A stretch of DNA of 36,902 nucleotides, taken from the NCBI GenBank assembly GCA_016219225.1, contig JACRBX010000217.1, positions 1-36,902 of the forward strand, read 5' to 3'. This stretch comes from Deltaproteobacteria bacterium (GTDB lineage Bacteria > Desulfobacterota > RBG-13-43-22). The translations under genes were made by a program, and so were the position numbers. Below are positions 1 through 8,024 of the stretch, one piece after another (position 1 is the first letter of the stretch; each line of letters begins with the position of its first letter). The notes below the pieces were generated by a model. The model made no database searches. It saw only the letters and a list, made by a program, of their open reading frames with translations, and was not told the DNA's origin.

Positions 1-92
1 TAAAAAACATAATGGGTTTCAATGCCCGGCTGAACGATTAAATCAATTTCGATATCATGATAACTGGTTGCAAAATCTTTTGATTTCAGCAT
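1..92 (-). CDS. Possible 5' end of an unidentified gene leaving the window
   Basis: On the minus strand an open frame runs from an ATG at 92 off the left edge, with no stop in about 30 codons. The peptide begins MLKSKDFATSYHDIEI and has protein-like composition. The open frame extends upstream of the ATG to a stop at 146-144. No Shine-Dalgarno sequence precedes the ATG, and the upstream part overlaps the DUF4160 remnant on the other strand. I do not recognise a family. It could equally be a chance open frame. Confidence 0.2.
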   Translation of the reverse strand, partial: MLKSKDFATSYHDIEIDLIVQPGIETHYVF

Positions 93-126
93 CTTTAGGA
101 GGGTATAGAACCCCTCCCCAAATTCC

Positions 127-391
127 GATATAATCAGTATATTTTATGGAATCATTATCCGTCTGTATCTCCTCGATAACCGGCAACATCAACTGCCGCA
201 CATTCCTGCTAAATATGGTGAATTTGAAGCTATCTATCGATATAGGAGACGGAGAGATACTCTCGGGCGAGTTGCCGCGCAAGCAATTGCGCTTGGTACA
301 AGCGTGGATTGAGCTTCACCGGGATGAGTTGATGGCAGATTGGGAGTTGGCCGTTAGCGGGGAGCCCCCCTACAAAATTGCTCCACTATGA
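127..391 (+). pseudogene. DUF4160 protein, frameshifted and lacking a start
   Basis: DUF4160 proteins are small (about 80-90 residues) and are commonly encoded next to DUF2442 in toxin-antitoxin-like pairs of unproven function. Two reading frames must be joined to recover the family. Frame 1 from about 127 reads ISIFYGIIIRLYLLDNRQ and then LPHIPAKYGEFEA, matching the family's N-terminal half. From about 233 the homology continues in frame 2 as SIDIGDGEILSGELPRK up to the stop at 389-391. One extra base near 230-235 explains the break. Frame 1 also has a TAG at 106-108 and no ATG, GTG or TTG before the homology begins, so the start looks lost too. An internal ATG (146 or 215) could still produce a C-terminal fragment in frame 2. 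A sequencing or assembly error could account for the frameshift but less easily for the missing start. Confidence 0.7.
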
Positions 392-398
392 GGTGTCT

Positions 399-647
399 AT
401 GTATTGGGATGTCACAACAATCAAGCCGTTATCAGATTACCGGATTTATGTTGAGACCGAGGATGGACGGAAGGGCATTTTTGATCTGAAGCCCTATCTT
501 GACCATGGAGTTTTTCGTGAGCTCCGGAACATCAATTACTTTAATCAGGTCGGTATATTATTCGGCGCTGTCACATGGCCGCATGACCAAGACCTTGCCC
601 CTGAAACTCTGCTTGCCGAAATGATCCCGGTTGAGTCAACGCCTTAG
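399..647 (+). CDS. DUF2442 domain protein, partner of DUF4160
   Basis: The 82-residue product matches DUF2442 (PF10387): an N-terminal strand around YWDVTTIKPLSDYRIYV, a central FDLKPYLDHGVFRELRN segment, and the conserved FGAVTWPHDQDLAPETL near the end. I chose the ATG at 399, preceded by GAGGTG, over an in-frame TTG/ATG-like position at 378 that would overlap the DUF4160 remnant. DUF2442 and DUF4160 genes are regularly adjacent and the pair is often treated as a putative type II toxin-antitoxin module, with DUF2442 as the presumed DNA-binding or neutralising partner. That role is not established. Here it remains intact while its partner is broken. Confidence 0.85.
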   Translation: MYWDVTTIKPLSDYRIYVETEDGRKGIFDLKPYLDHGVFRELRNINYFNQVGILFGAVTWPHDQDLAPETLLAEMIPVESTP

Positions 648-652
648 AAGCC

Positions 653-730
653 GCTTGAGAGGAATGCCCCGCGCACTTTAGCCGGAGGCTGAACTGGTTT
701 TGGCTGCCCTTCCTCTCAAGGACAGCCAAA
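653..730. repeat. Nested inverted repeats downstream of DUF2442
   Basis: CTTGAGAGGAA at 653-663 is the exact reverse complement of TTCCTCTCAAG at 710-720. A second, tighter stem uses TTTGGCTG at 699-706 and CAGCCAAA at 723-730. The two pairings exclude each other because 710-720 lies in the loop of the second hairpin. No T-run follows, so it is not a clear intrinsic terminator. The rest of 648-885 shows no convincing gene. Confidence 0.5.
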
Positions 731-885
731 GGAAATATCTTCTTTGCTTGCCCCGTTAAATGCTTTTTTCCGTTTAACTGGGGAGCACTCTGAGAGCTCG
801 AACGACCGAAGGAAGTGGGCGAGAGACGCCTTGGCCTTTCCTTTTTGCTTGAGCCTTTTCCTCCCGCCTCGCGCCTCATCCCTCA

Positions 886-910
886 CCCTTTGAGCTTTCA
901 GCTTTGAGCT
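886..910. repeat. AGCTTTCAGCTTTGAGC-type intergenic word repeat, copy 1
   Basis: The stretch reads CCCTTTGAGCTTTCAGCTTT and continues GAGCT. A nearly identical stretch occurs at 9647-9670, and reverse-complement versions built of AAAGCTGAAAGCTC words lie at 13826-13864 and 18039-18072. The tract just upstream (867-885) consists of GCCTC-like words resembling those at 13899-13925. It ends just before a TTGACA hexamer. Confidence 0.6.
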
Positions 911-927
911 ATTTATTCTTTTTCTCC

Positions 928-957
928 TTGACAAATTAGCTGGTTATTCAATACAGT
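928..957 (+). promoter_or_regulatory. Possible sigma70-type promoter before the leader ORF and STAND gene
   Basis: TTGACA at 928-933 is followed after 18 bases by TACAGT at 952-957, four of six matches to the -10 consensus. It lies 53 bases upstream of the small ORF at 1011 and is the only good candidate upstream of the large defence-like gene. Confidence 0.35.
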
Positions 958-1010
958 CTTTTAAAGCTCCAATCTTATAAACTCCCTTCTTTAAGGTCTT
1001 GAGGAGATTT

Positions 1011-1109
1011 ATGGCCCGGATTCGTATCTCAACAGATCCATCCAATCACCTAAACCTTAATTTGGTTTCGGGAGAGCCCATTGAAATAAAAACTTTCAGG
1101 GGAGACTAG
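1011..1109 (+). CDS. Small leader ORF (32 residues), unknown
   Basis: An ATG at 1011 is preceded by GAGGAG at 1001-1006 with good spacing, and a 32-codon frame ends at TAG 1107-1109, 21 bases before the start of the large STAND gene. The peptide starts MARIRISTDPSNHLNL and ends GEPIEIKTFRGD. I do not recognise it. It may be a translated leader peptide coupled to the large gene, a tiny partner protein, or a remnant of a longer gene truncated when the large gene arrived. The strong ribosome binding site is the main support. Confidence 0.4.
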   Translation: MARIRISTDPSNHLNLNLVSGEPIEIKTFRGD

Positions 1110-1130
1110 TGTTCACGGAGGTGAAAACCG

Positions 1131-4100
1131 GTGACGGCTAAAGCAACAAGTCCAGCGTCGAGTGGACCGGCCGGTAGCCACTTCGAGGGGCAGGTGGGTG
1201 CTTACTACCTGCTCTCCATGTTGGCGGGCTCGGATCCACGTGGCCTGCCCGGCACGGCGATAGATCGCATTGAGTTCCAACGGGCGGCCGAAGACCGGCC
1301 GCTGGACGATGTCATCGTACATGCCCACGATACACGCGGAAATCCCGCCGTTCTTGAGATCCAGGTAAAGAGAAGCATCACTTTTTCACCCGGCGATTCG
1401 GTTTTCCGTTCAGTCGTGGGCCAGATTGTCAAGACCTCGCACAGGCGGGACTTCTGGACCATCCGCTATGAACTTGCGATCGCGATCGCTCGAACGTCTC
1501 GCAAGATCGAGGGCGCCTATCAGGACGTTCTGACCTGGGCACGACAGTTAAGTGACGCAACGAATTTCATGGCCCGGATTGATCGGCCGGGCTCCGCCAA
1601 CGCGGACATGCGCAACTTCGTGTGCACCTTCAAATCAAATCTGCACGACATCGGTTCGCCTGACGATATCGAGACAGTCTGGCGGTTACTGCGTAAGCTT
1701 CAGATCCTCGTCTTCGACTTCACCACCCAAGGCTCAGCGTCCGAGGAACTCGCGAAAGAACGAGCCGTCCACGCCCTTCACCCGAACGATACGTTGCGGG
1801 CTGGAAACCTATGGACGGCGCTGGTCGAGCTCGCGCTGCAGATCGCGGTGAGCGGCGGTGACCGCAATCGCGATGGACTGATCGAGGACCTTAGGCGTCA
1901 GTCGTTTCGCCTTGCAGGAGACCGGCGCTATACATCCGCACGTGCGATTCTCGAAGAGGCTTCCCGCAACGCGCTTGCCGACATCGGCAATCGGGTCGGC
2001 GACGTGATGTTGACTCGGCACGAGCGTATCACCGCCGTTCGCGCTGCCCTTGACAATGGCCGTTACGTCGAGATACGCGGCGACGCGGGCGTTGGCAAGT
2101 CGGGGGTGTTAAAGCATTTCGCCGTGCAGGGCGCTATAGAGGCGCGCGTTGTCGTGCTCAGCCCTGGCCGAACGACACCAAAGGGGTGGATTGCAATGCG
2201 GGCGGTCCTCGGGTTCGATGGCACAGCTCGCGATCTACTGACTGATCTCGCGGGCGACGGTGGAGCAGTTCTCTTTGTCGACAATCTAGACTTTTTCGAC
2301 GACCAAGAGCGTAGAACCGTTGTTGACCTTGTCCGCGAAGCTGCGAGCGTCCCGGGTTTCTTCGTGATCGCTACGGCAAGGAGCAACTTCGGAGTAGAGG
2401 AGCCGGATTGGTTACCGCCCGACGCACTCAACCGTTTGGGCCGCGCTGAACCTATCGTGATTGGCGAACTGAACGAAACCGAAGTTGACGAGATGCGGCA
2501 CGCCGCTCCAAGGCTCGCACCGCTGCTGGCCGATACTCACCCGGCACGGGACGTCACCCGAAACCTCTTCCGCCTCTCCCGCCTTGCAAGTCGGCCAGGG
2601 GATGAACCTATCCCGCGCACCGAAGTCGACATGGCCGAGCAGTGGTGGCAGACAGCCGATGGCAGGCGCGATAGCGACCACCGGGATCGTGCCAGGCTGC
2701 TTAAGACTTTGGCGGAACAGACGCTCTCGTCGGCTGAACCACTGGACATAGCTGATCGCCCGGCGAGGGTGGTCGATGCTCTAATCGCCAGCGACACGTT
2801 GCGCGACCTGGGGAACGATTGCGTCGCGTTCCGCCATGATGTCCTTCGCGAATGGGCGATTGCCAACCTTCTTCATTCCGAGCCGACGACCATCGAGCGC
2901 TTGCCGCTCGCGCGCCCTGCCTCAGCGTCTTTGGCGAGGGGTGTGGAACTCGCCGCGCGTATGGGCCTCGAACGTGCTGTCGATAGCACGCCTTGGTGGT
3001 TGTTCTTGGTTCGTCTAAGCCGCGAGGGTACACATGGTTCATGGCGCCGGGCGGTGTTGCTGGCTCTCGTTCGCTCCGAGATCGGCCCCGAACTGTTGAC
3101 ACGGACGTCTGGCCTTCTGCTCGCCAACCGCGCAAGCATGCTCCGAGAGCTCATCCGAATCGTGAGGGCAGTCGACGTAGAGCCAGCCTCAAAGTTGTTC
3201 GTTGGCATCGGGGCTGACCCGGCGATGATCCCGGCGAGTCTCAATGTTCCGAGCGGACCGTCATGGTCCCGGCTGATCAGCTGGCTGCTCAGCCTCGGGC
3301 GGACCTTGCCGGTCGCGGCAATTCCTGACGTGGTCAACCTTTACACCGCGTGGTCTATCGGAATGCTCGGTCACGATCCTCTGACTCCATTGCTGATCCA
3401 GTGGCTATATAGCTGGTTGACTGAGATTGAGACGGCCCGAGAAGCGGAAACCTTCCCTGTTCGACATGAGCCGTTTGGTGGCGAACTTGAATACGACCAA
3501 ATCGGATCACTGGAGTCCGACCTCCGCACCGGCTTTCTCTTATTTTGTAATCGGAGGCCCGCGCTCGCTGTTGAGTACTTGCGATCGTTGGGTCAGCGCC
3601 GGCGTAGTAAAAATGCCATACGTAGTATCCTGGAGTTTCGCGGGTCGATCGCCCAGGCTGCCCCCGCAGAGCTTGCGGAGCTAACCGCGACGGCTTTGAT
3701 TCCGAATCGTCGGCTTGACGAGCGGCACCACCGCCTCGAGTTCGGGGAGCCGTTCGATTTTCTCGACCACCAGTTTTACCCGGCGTCCCCGGCGCAAGGA
3801 CCGTTTTTTGAACTCCTTAGCCATGCCCCACAACACGGTTTATCGCTGATCCATCGGCTCGTCGACCACGCGATTTCATCCTACAACCGTGGCCGGGAAT
3901 ACGGCGGCGATGCGATCACGATCTCGTTTTCTAGTGGCGGTCGGGTTTTTCCGTGGATAAGATCATATGCATGGTCACGGGATGGCGCAGGGGGCCCCTT
4001 CTGTGTAACATCTGCCCTCATGGCTCTTGAGGCCTGGGCTCACCACCGGATTGAGTCAGGAGAGGTCTTCGTCAAGGTGCTCGCCGACGTGCTCGGCCCG

Positions 4101-6311
4101 CCCGGCTCTCCAGCGGCTTACCTTTTGGTTGCAGTCGATCTCCTGCTTTCCCATTGGCCGAAATCACGTGAGGCGGTGATTCCTTTTCTGGCTTGCCCAG
4201 AGCTCCTTTGTATAGACCGTGAGCGATATGTGCACGACAACTTCGAGTACCCGGATATCTTCGGCCTCAAAGCTCTCGAGAAGGAGCCAGTCGGCGCAGT
4301 TAGCCTCGAAAGCCTGAAGATGCGCGCTTCTCGACGGTTCATGCTCGATCAGCTTCTCGGTAAATACGCAGTATTCGGGCCTGTCGAACTGCGGGATACG
4401 CTGACTGCACTATTGAGCGGCGCAGCCGCAAGCCTCGGACCGCCCGACGAGCAATCGGACTTGAGGGATCCCGCCTTCATAGCTATTCACGCACTCAACC
4501 TTGTCGATCCTAATAATTGGATTGAGGTGTCTATCGCGCAGACTGATGGTACACAGGAAACGGCCTACCAGTACGTCCCGCCCGAGATCGAAAATCAATA
4601 CTTCGCATCTCTGCAAGAAGCCTCGCGGGACAAATTCACGGACAGTAACATGCAGGTCGCCCTCAGCTTGGCACTGGAAGACCCGTCCCGCTCGTCACCC
4701 GAATTTGTTGCGGCGGCGGTTGAATGGACGAAAAGCGCGGCGGCCACGCGGAAGAATGAAAACCACGACGAGGACCGGATGCGGGAACAGGCTGTCATCA
4801 CTGCGGCGATGATTACAATGCGCGATGGCGAAACCGAGCGACGCGCCAAGCATGCTGAGTGGGCGCGCAGCATCTTCGCCCAAGCTCTCCTGACTGGAAA
4901 AGACTCAGTCCACCGATTTCGATCCGGACTCCGTTACAATCCCATCGCGATTGCCTTCGTTGGAATGATCTACTTACTAAAGGATCGTGCCACTCCTGGC
5001 GACATACGCGCCCTCCTCGAAGTAGCTGCCCGTGACGACCCTGCCGCAGCTCATGGATTTGGCGTGGCATCCACCACGCTATCCTCCATTGACGAACGCT
5101 TGACTCTGGCGGTGCTGCGTTGCGCCTTTGCGGCCTGTATCAGAGGGAAGCGCGAGTGGGATCTCCCTGAAGAAGAGATTGCTGCGAATACAGAGCGCCA
5201 CAGGGTATGGATCCAATCGACCGTCAATGCTGAACTGACATGGCTTGCTGATGAAGGTCCTGAACCCGATTGGCCGAGCTTCCCGTCGGAAACGGTCCGA
5301 CCGCGAAGGGGTATTCGTCTACCGAGTAAACGAGAGCAGCAGAATACGTCCGCACCTCAGCACTCTCGACCAGACAAATATGTAGACCACCAAGCCGCAG
5401 CACTCTGGCTTAGAAACTTTATGGGGCTCGTCGATGTAGGCCAGAGGCCTTGGGTAAGAGAAATCGTTCGGAGCTATTCCCCTTGGACTTATGCGGCGAA
5501 CGGCGTTGGGCTGAACTCGTACGAGCAAGTCGACCATTCGCCGAGAGAATGGAACGATGCCTACTTCGACTTACTGGCCCACTGCCTACCCGGACTTGAG
5601 TTGCCGGAGATTGAGCAACTCGCATTGGCGCCGATCGGTTCGCTACCCGACGAGCCCTTCTTCGACGTAGTAACGCCATTCCTAAAGAGCGTTGATGTCG
5701 TCTATTTCAATGACTTTGACCTACAGGAGTCAATCGCGATTAGCATTCGGTCCACGATCGCCAACCGGTTGATGGCAAGCAACGGCTGGCGGAGGTTAGG
5801 GGGCAACCGATCCGGATCTATCGAGATGCATATCGGACCAGCGATCGCCGTTCTCTTTTTCAACGATTACAGCTTTGTCCAGCCTGCCAAATGTTACTTG
5901 CTGCCAAAGGGCATTGATCGGCTCCACTCCTTCTTGCCCGTGCTGGAAAGACTGGTCGACAGCTGTCCTTCGCTTTTTGTCGCAATCGTGACACTCAATC
6001 TATTAGAAGTGTCTCCAAGGTCGGTGCATCTGCCATTTATCGTACTATCGGCTAAGACTTGGATAGAAAGCTTCCCCGATGATAGCGACTTCTGGGTGGA
6101 TCACAATATCGGGCGCCGTGTGTGCGTGTTAATCGAAGAAATTCGGCGTCAGCAGCCGGCTCTGCTTAATCCAGGCAATCCTGTACGTTTCGATGTGGAT
6201 CGATTGCTCGCGGCGCTAGTTAGCTTAGGAGTTGCGGATGCCAGGCGACTGGAAGAAACGCTCGACGGACGATCGGGAAGCGAGGCGGGAGGTACCTCGA
6301 CTTTGTCTTGA
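1131..6311 (+). CDS. Very large STAND-type NTPase with N-terminal PD-(D/E)XK-like nuclease, putative antiviral (Avs-like) protein
   Basis: This is a 1726-residue protein starting at GTG 1131, six bases after GGAGGTGA. Residues about 15-110 resemble Mrr/Cap4-type (DUF4297-like) nuclease domains: an opening helix with Glu20 (HFEGQVGAYYLL), Asp59-Asp60 in LDDVIV, and Glu76-Gln78-Lys80 in LEIQVK, fitting a D...(E/Q)xK site. A P-loop NTPase follows, with Walker A GDAGVGKS at 317-324, Walker B VLFVDNLD at 380-387 and a sensor-like ATARSNF at 414-420. The remaining 1200 or so residues show no motif I recognise and are probably helical sensor repeats. In known Avs and related STAND defence proteins, a C-terminal sensor binds a phage protein, the NTPase oligomerises and the nuclease cuts DNA. 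That role here is inference from architecture. Codons are richer in CpG (CGC, GCG, TCG) than in neighbouring genes, which suggests horizontal acquisition. No signal peptide or membrane segment is evident. Confidence 0.8.
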   Translation: MTAKATSPASSGPAGSHFEGQVGAYYLLSMLAGSDPRGLPGTAIDRIEFQRAAEDRPLDDVIVHAHDTRGNPAVLEIQVKRSITFSPGDSVFRSVVGQIVKTSHRRDFWTIRYELAIAIARTSRKIEGAYQDVLTWARQLSDATNFMARIDRPGSANADMRNFVCTFKSNLHDIGSPDDIETVWRLLRKLQILVFDFTTQGSASEELAKERAVHALHPNDTLRAGNLWTALVELALQIAVSGGDRNRDGLIEDLRRQSFRLAGDRRYTSARAILEEASRNALADIGNRVGDVMLTRHERITAVRAALDNGRYVEIRGDAGVGKSGVLKHFAVQGAIEARVVVLSPGRTTPKGWIAMRAVLGFDGTARDLLTDLAGDGGAVLFVDNLDFFDDQERRTVVDLVREAASVPGFFVIATARSNFGVEEPDWLPPDALNRLGRAEPIVIGELNETEVDEMRHAAPRLAPLLADTHPARDVTRNLFRLSRLASRPGDEPIPRTEVDMAEQWWQTADGRRDSDHRDRARLLKTLAEQTLSSAEPLDIADRPARVVDALIASDTLRDLGNDCVAFRHDVLREWAIANLLHSEPTTIERLPLARPASASLARGVELAARMGLERAVDSTPWWLFLVRLSREGTHGSWRRAVLLALVRSEIGPELLTRTSGLLLANRASMLRELIRIVRAVDVEPASKLFVGIGADPAMIPASLNVPSGPSWSRLISWLLSLGRTLPVAAIPDVVNLYTAWSIGMLGHDPLTPLLIQWLYSWLTEIETAREAETFPVRHEPFGGELEYDQIGSLESDLRTGFLLFCNRRPALAVEYLRSLGQRRRSKNAIRSILEFRGSIAQAAPAELAELTATALIPNRRLDERHHRLEFGEPFDFLDHQFYPASPAQGPFFELLSHAPQHGLSLIHRLVDHAISSYNRGREYGGDAITISFSSGGRVFPWIRSYAWSRDGAGGPFCVTSALMALEAWAHHRIESGEVFVKVLADVLGPPGSPAAYLLVAVDLLLSHWPKSREAVIPFLACPELLCIDRERYVHDNFEYPDIFGLKALEKEPVGAVSLESLKMRASRRFMLDQLLGKYAVFGPVELRDTLTALLSGAAASLGPPDEQSDLRDPAFIAIHALNLVDPNNWIEVSIAQTDGTQETAYQYVPPEIENQYFASLQEASRDKFTDSNMQVALSLALEDPSRSSPEFVAAAVEWTKSAAATRKNENHDEDRMREQAVITAAMITMRDGETERRAKHAEWARSIFAQALLTGKDSVHRFRSGLRYNPIAIAFVGMIYLLKDRATPGDIRALLEVAARDDPAAAHGFGVASTTLSSIDERLTLAVLRCAFAACIRGKREWDLPEEEIAANTERHRVWIQSTVNAELTWLADEGPEPDWPSFPSETVRPRRGIRLPSKREQQNTSAPQHSRPDKYVDHQAAALWLRNFMGLVDVGQRPWVREIVRSYSPWTYAANGVGLNSYEQVDHSPREWNDAYFDLLAHCLPGLELPEIEQLALAPIGSLPDEPFFDVVTPFLKSVDVVYFNDFDLQESIAISIRSTIANRLMASNGWRRLGGNRSGSIEMHIGPAIAVLFFNDYSFVQPAKCYLLPKGIDRLHSFLPVLERLVDSCPSLFVAIVTLNLLEVSPRSVHLPFIVLSAKTWIESFPDDSDFWVDHNIGRRVCVLIEEIRRQQPALLNPGNPVRFDVDRLLAALVSLGVADARRLEETLDGRSGSEAGGTSTLS

Positions 6312-6364
6312 ACCTGGTAAAAGGAACATCATAGATACTTAGTCCAAGAGAGAAAGATATAACC

Positions 6365-7714
6365 ATGAAAAAAGTAAAAGTTGAGGAGGCCGTGAATTCG
6401 AAAAACATTCGGCCGGGGGATCGTATCTATTGCTCTGGAAACGCCGCTACACCCCAGGTTTTACTTAAACAACTGTGGGAGGATACCGGCATCAGGGATG
6501 TGGAAATGTTGAGTGTCCTGCTGCTCGGCGATATCGGACCCTTGTTCGAAGAAGAGGCCTGTGAGCGGATTACGCATCGGATTATTTTTAACGGGGACCA
6601 TTCTCGAAAAGCGGTCAACGAAGGCAAGGCCCGTTACCAGATCCTTCATCTCTCGGATATCCCCAGACAATTAAAAAAACACCTGAAACCGGACGTGGTT
6701 CTCCTGACGGTCGCCGGCCCTGACAACGGAGGGAACTACAGCCTGGGCACGACCGTGGAAGCCGTTCTGGCCGCGGTTTATACGGCCAAAGAAAATAACG
6801 GGATCGTCATTGCCGAAAGAAACCATCGGATGCCCTTCGTGCTGGGCACAACGATTCATGAAACCGATATCGATTTTATTGTCGACAGCGACTATGATCT
6901 GCCGCTCAGCCCGGTTAAGGAACCGGACGAACGGGCCAGAAAAATTGCCGACATCATCTCGGCGCTTTTTATCACCGATGGTTGTACCTTGCAGTATGGA
7001 ATCGGAGAAGTACCGGAAGCGGTTACCGAAGCGATCATCCGAAAAGGGACCAAAGATCTCGGCATACGAACCGAGCTATTCTCCGACGCCATGCGAAAGC
7101 TGGTGGAAAACGACCTGGTGACTAACCGTTATCTGACCAACCGTTTTTCGATAGCCACCATTTTTCTTTCCGGCAGCCGGGAAGGGTACCATTGGTACGA
7201 CAACAACAGTTCCCTGCAAAGCAGGCCTGCGGACCGGACCAACGGCATTCTTCATATTGCCTCGGAACATAAGATGGTAGCCATCAACAGCGCCATAGGG
7301 GTCGATCTTCACGGCAATATCTGGGCCGACTCTTTGCAAGCCCGAAACATTTACAGCGGTGTCGGAGGCCAGGCCGATTTTCTAAGGGGCGCCTATCTGT
7401 CCGAAGGAGGCGTTCCCATCATCGCCATGAAATCCACCACCCATGGTCTTTCAAAAATAGTCGACAAATCTCCCGAAGGAATCACAACCACGGCCATTCC
7501 GGCTGATCCGGTGGTCATCGTTACCGAATACGGCGCCTTTGATCCGAGAGGGCTCAGCATCACCGAACACGCCGTCGGAATAGCCTACCTGGCCGCTCCG
7601 GAGCATAGAGAAAAACTGCTCAGACATATTTTTGAGAGCAATGTTTTCAACAAGCCTGCCAGCGTCTTGCGAGGGGGAAGGCCTAAAGGATTTATCCCTT
7701 ATGAAGCTATTTGA
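6365..7714 (+). CDS. Acetyl-CoA hydrolase/transferase family protein (4-hydroxybutyrate/butyrate-type CoA-transferase)
   Basis: The 449-residue product belongs to the cytoplasmic acetyl-CoA hydrolase/transferase family, which moves CoA between acyl-CoAs and free acids such as acetate, butyrate or 4-hydroxybutyrate. Visible landmarks are TVAGPDNGGNYSLGTT in the N-terminal half, the YGIGEVPEAV segment, and RTELFSD carrying Glu237. By position this matches the catalytic Glu238 of 4-hydroxybutyrate CoA-transferase. The C-terminal VTEYGAFDPRGLS block is also typical. Length is normal for the family. It is the first gene of an overlapping set with the HTH gene and the alpha/beta hydrolase. The start is an ATG 53 bases after the defence gene, with a purine-rich GAGAGAAAG upstream. 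The exact substrate cannot be told from sequence. Confidence 0.9.
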   Translation: MKKVKVEEAVNSKNIRPGDRIYCSGNAATPQVLLKQLWEDTGIRDVEMLSVLLLGDIGPLFEEEACERITHRIIFNGDHSRKAVNEGKARYQILHLSDIPRQLKKHLKPDVVLLTVAGPDNGGNYSLGTTVEAVLAAVYTAKENNGIVIAERNHRMPFVLGTTIHETDIDFIVDSDYDLPLSPVKEPDERARKIADIISALFITDGCTLQYGIGEVPEAVTEAIIRKGTKDLGIRTELFSDAMRKLVENDLVTNRYLTNRFSIATIFLSGSREGYHWYDNNSSLQSRPADRTNGILHIASEHKMVAINSAIGVDLHGNIWADSLQARNIYSGVGGQADFLRGAYLSEGGVPIIAMKSTTHGLSKIVDKSPEGITTTAIPADPVVIVTEYGAFDPRGLSITEHAVGIAYLAAPEHREKLLRHIFESNVFNKPASVLRGGRPKGFIPYEAI

Positions 7715-8024
7715 GTATTGGAAAGACAGGAAATGGCCTGAAATTCTAAACCTCCAATTGTGGCAAGAAGAACTTTCCAGAAAGCCATTCAATCTTAAAC
7801 AAGCGGCTGAGTATCTGGGAATTTCTACGGTAACCATCAGACGTTGGGTAAAATCGGGGCGTTTATCCGCCTGTAAGGCAGGCTGGGCCTATATTTTTGA
7901 GGTTAAAGAACTGAAGGCTTTAAAAAAGCCCATCTCACCGCATCCCATCCTGGACCACTGGCCAGGGCTAAACCTTAACGGGGAAGAGAGGAGGCATTAT
8001 GAAATTGGAAATTATTTCCCATGA
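7701..8024 (+). CDS. Small helix-turn-helix (MerR/excisionase-type) protein
   Basis: The 107-residue protein carries a helix-turn-helix of the MerR/excisionase type at about residues 30-70: FNLKQAAEYLGIS, then TVTIRRWVKSGRLSACKAG, then a wing-like YIFEVKELKAL. I chose the ATG at 7701 because it gives a 14-base overlap with the end of the CoA-transferase, which is typical of translational coupling. Its 3' end overlaps the next gene by 26 bases. An HTH protein embedded this way probably regulates its own operon, but no target site was identified. No effector domain is present. The short C-terminal tail (PHPILDHWPG) has no known function. Confidence 0.75.
   Translation: MKLFEYWKDRKWPEILNLQLWQEELSRKPFNLKQAAEYLGISTVTIRRWVKSGRLSACKAGWAYIFEVKELKALKKPISPHPILDHWPGLNLNGEERRHYEIGNYFP

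Noticed and set aside
571-934. Overlapping minus-strand open frames of 72-102 codons in the repeat-rich gap after DUF2442
   Set aside because: They are rich in Lys, Arg and Ser, match no family, lack ribosome binding sites and overlap the repeats or the DUF2442 coding sequence.
1011-1131. Readthrough of the leader ORF into the large STAND gene, which is in the same frame
   Set aside because: Both TAG (1107) and TGA (1122) intervene in that frame and the large gene has its own strong ribosome binding site.
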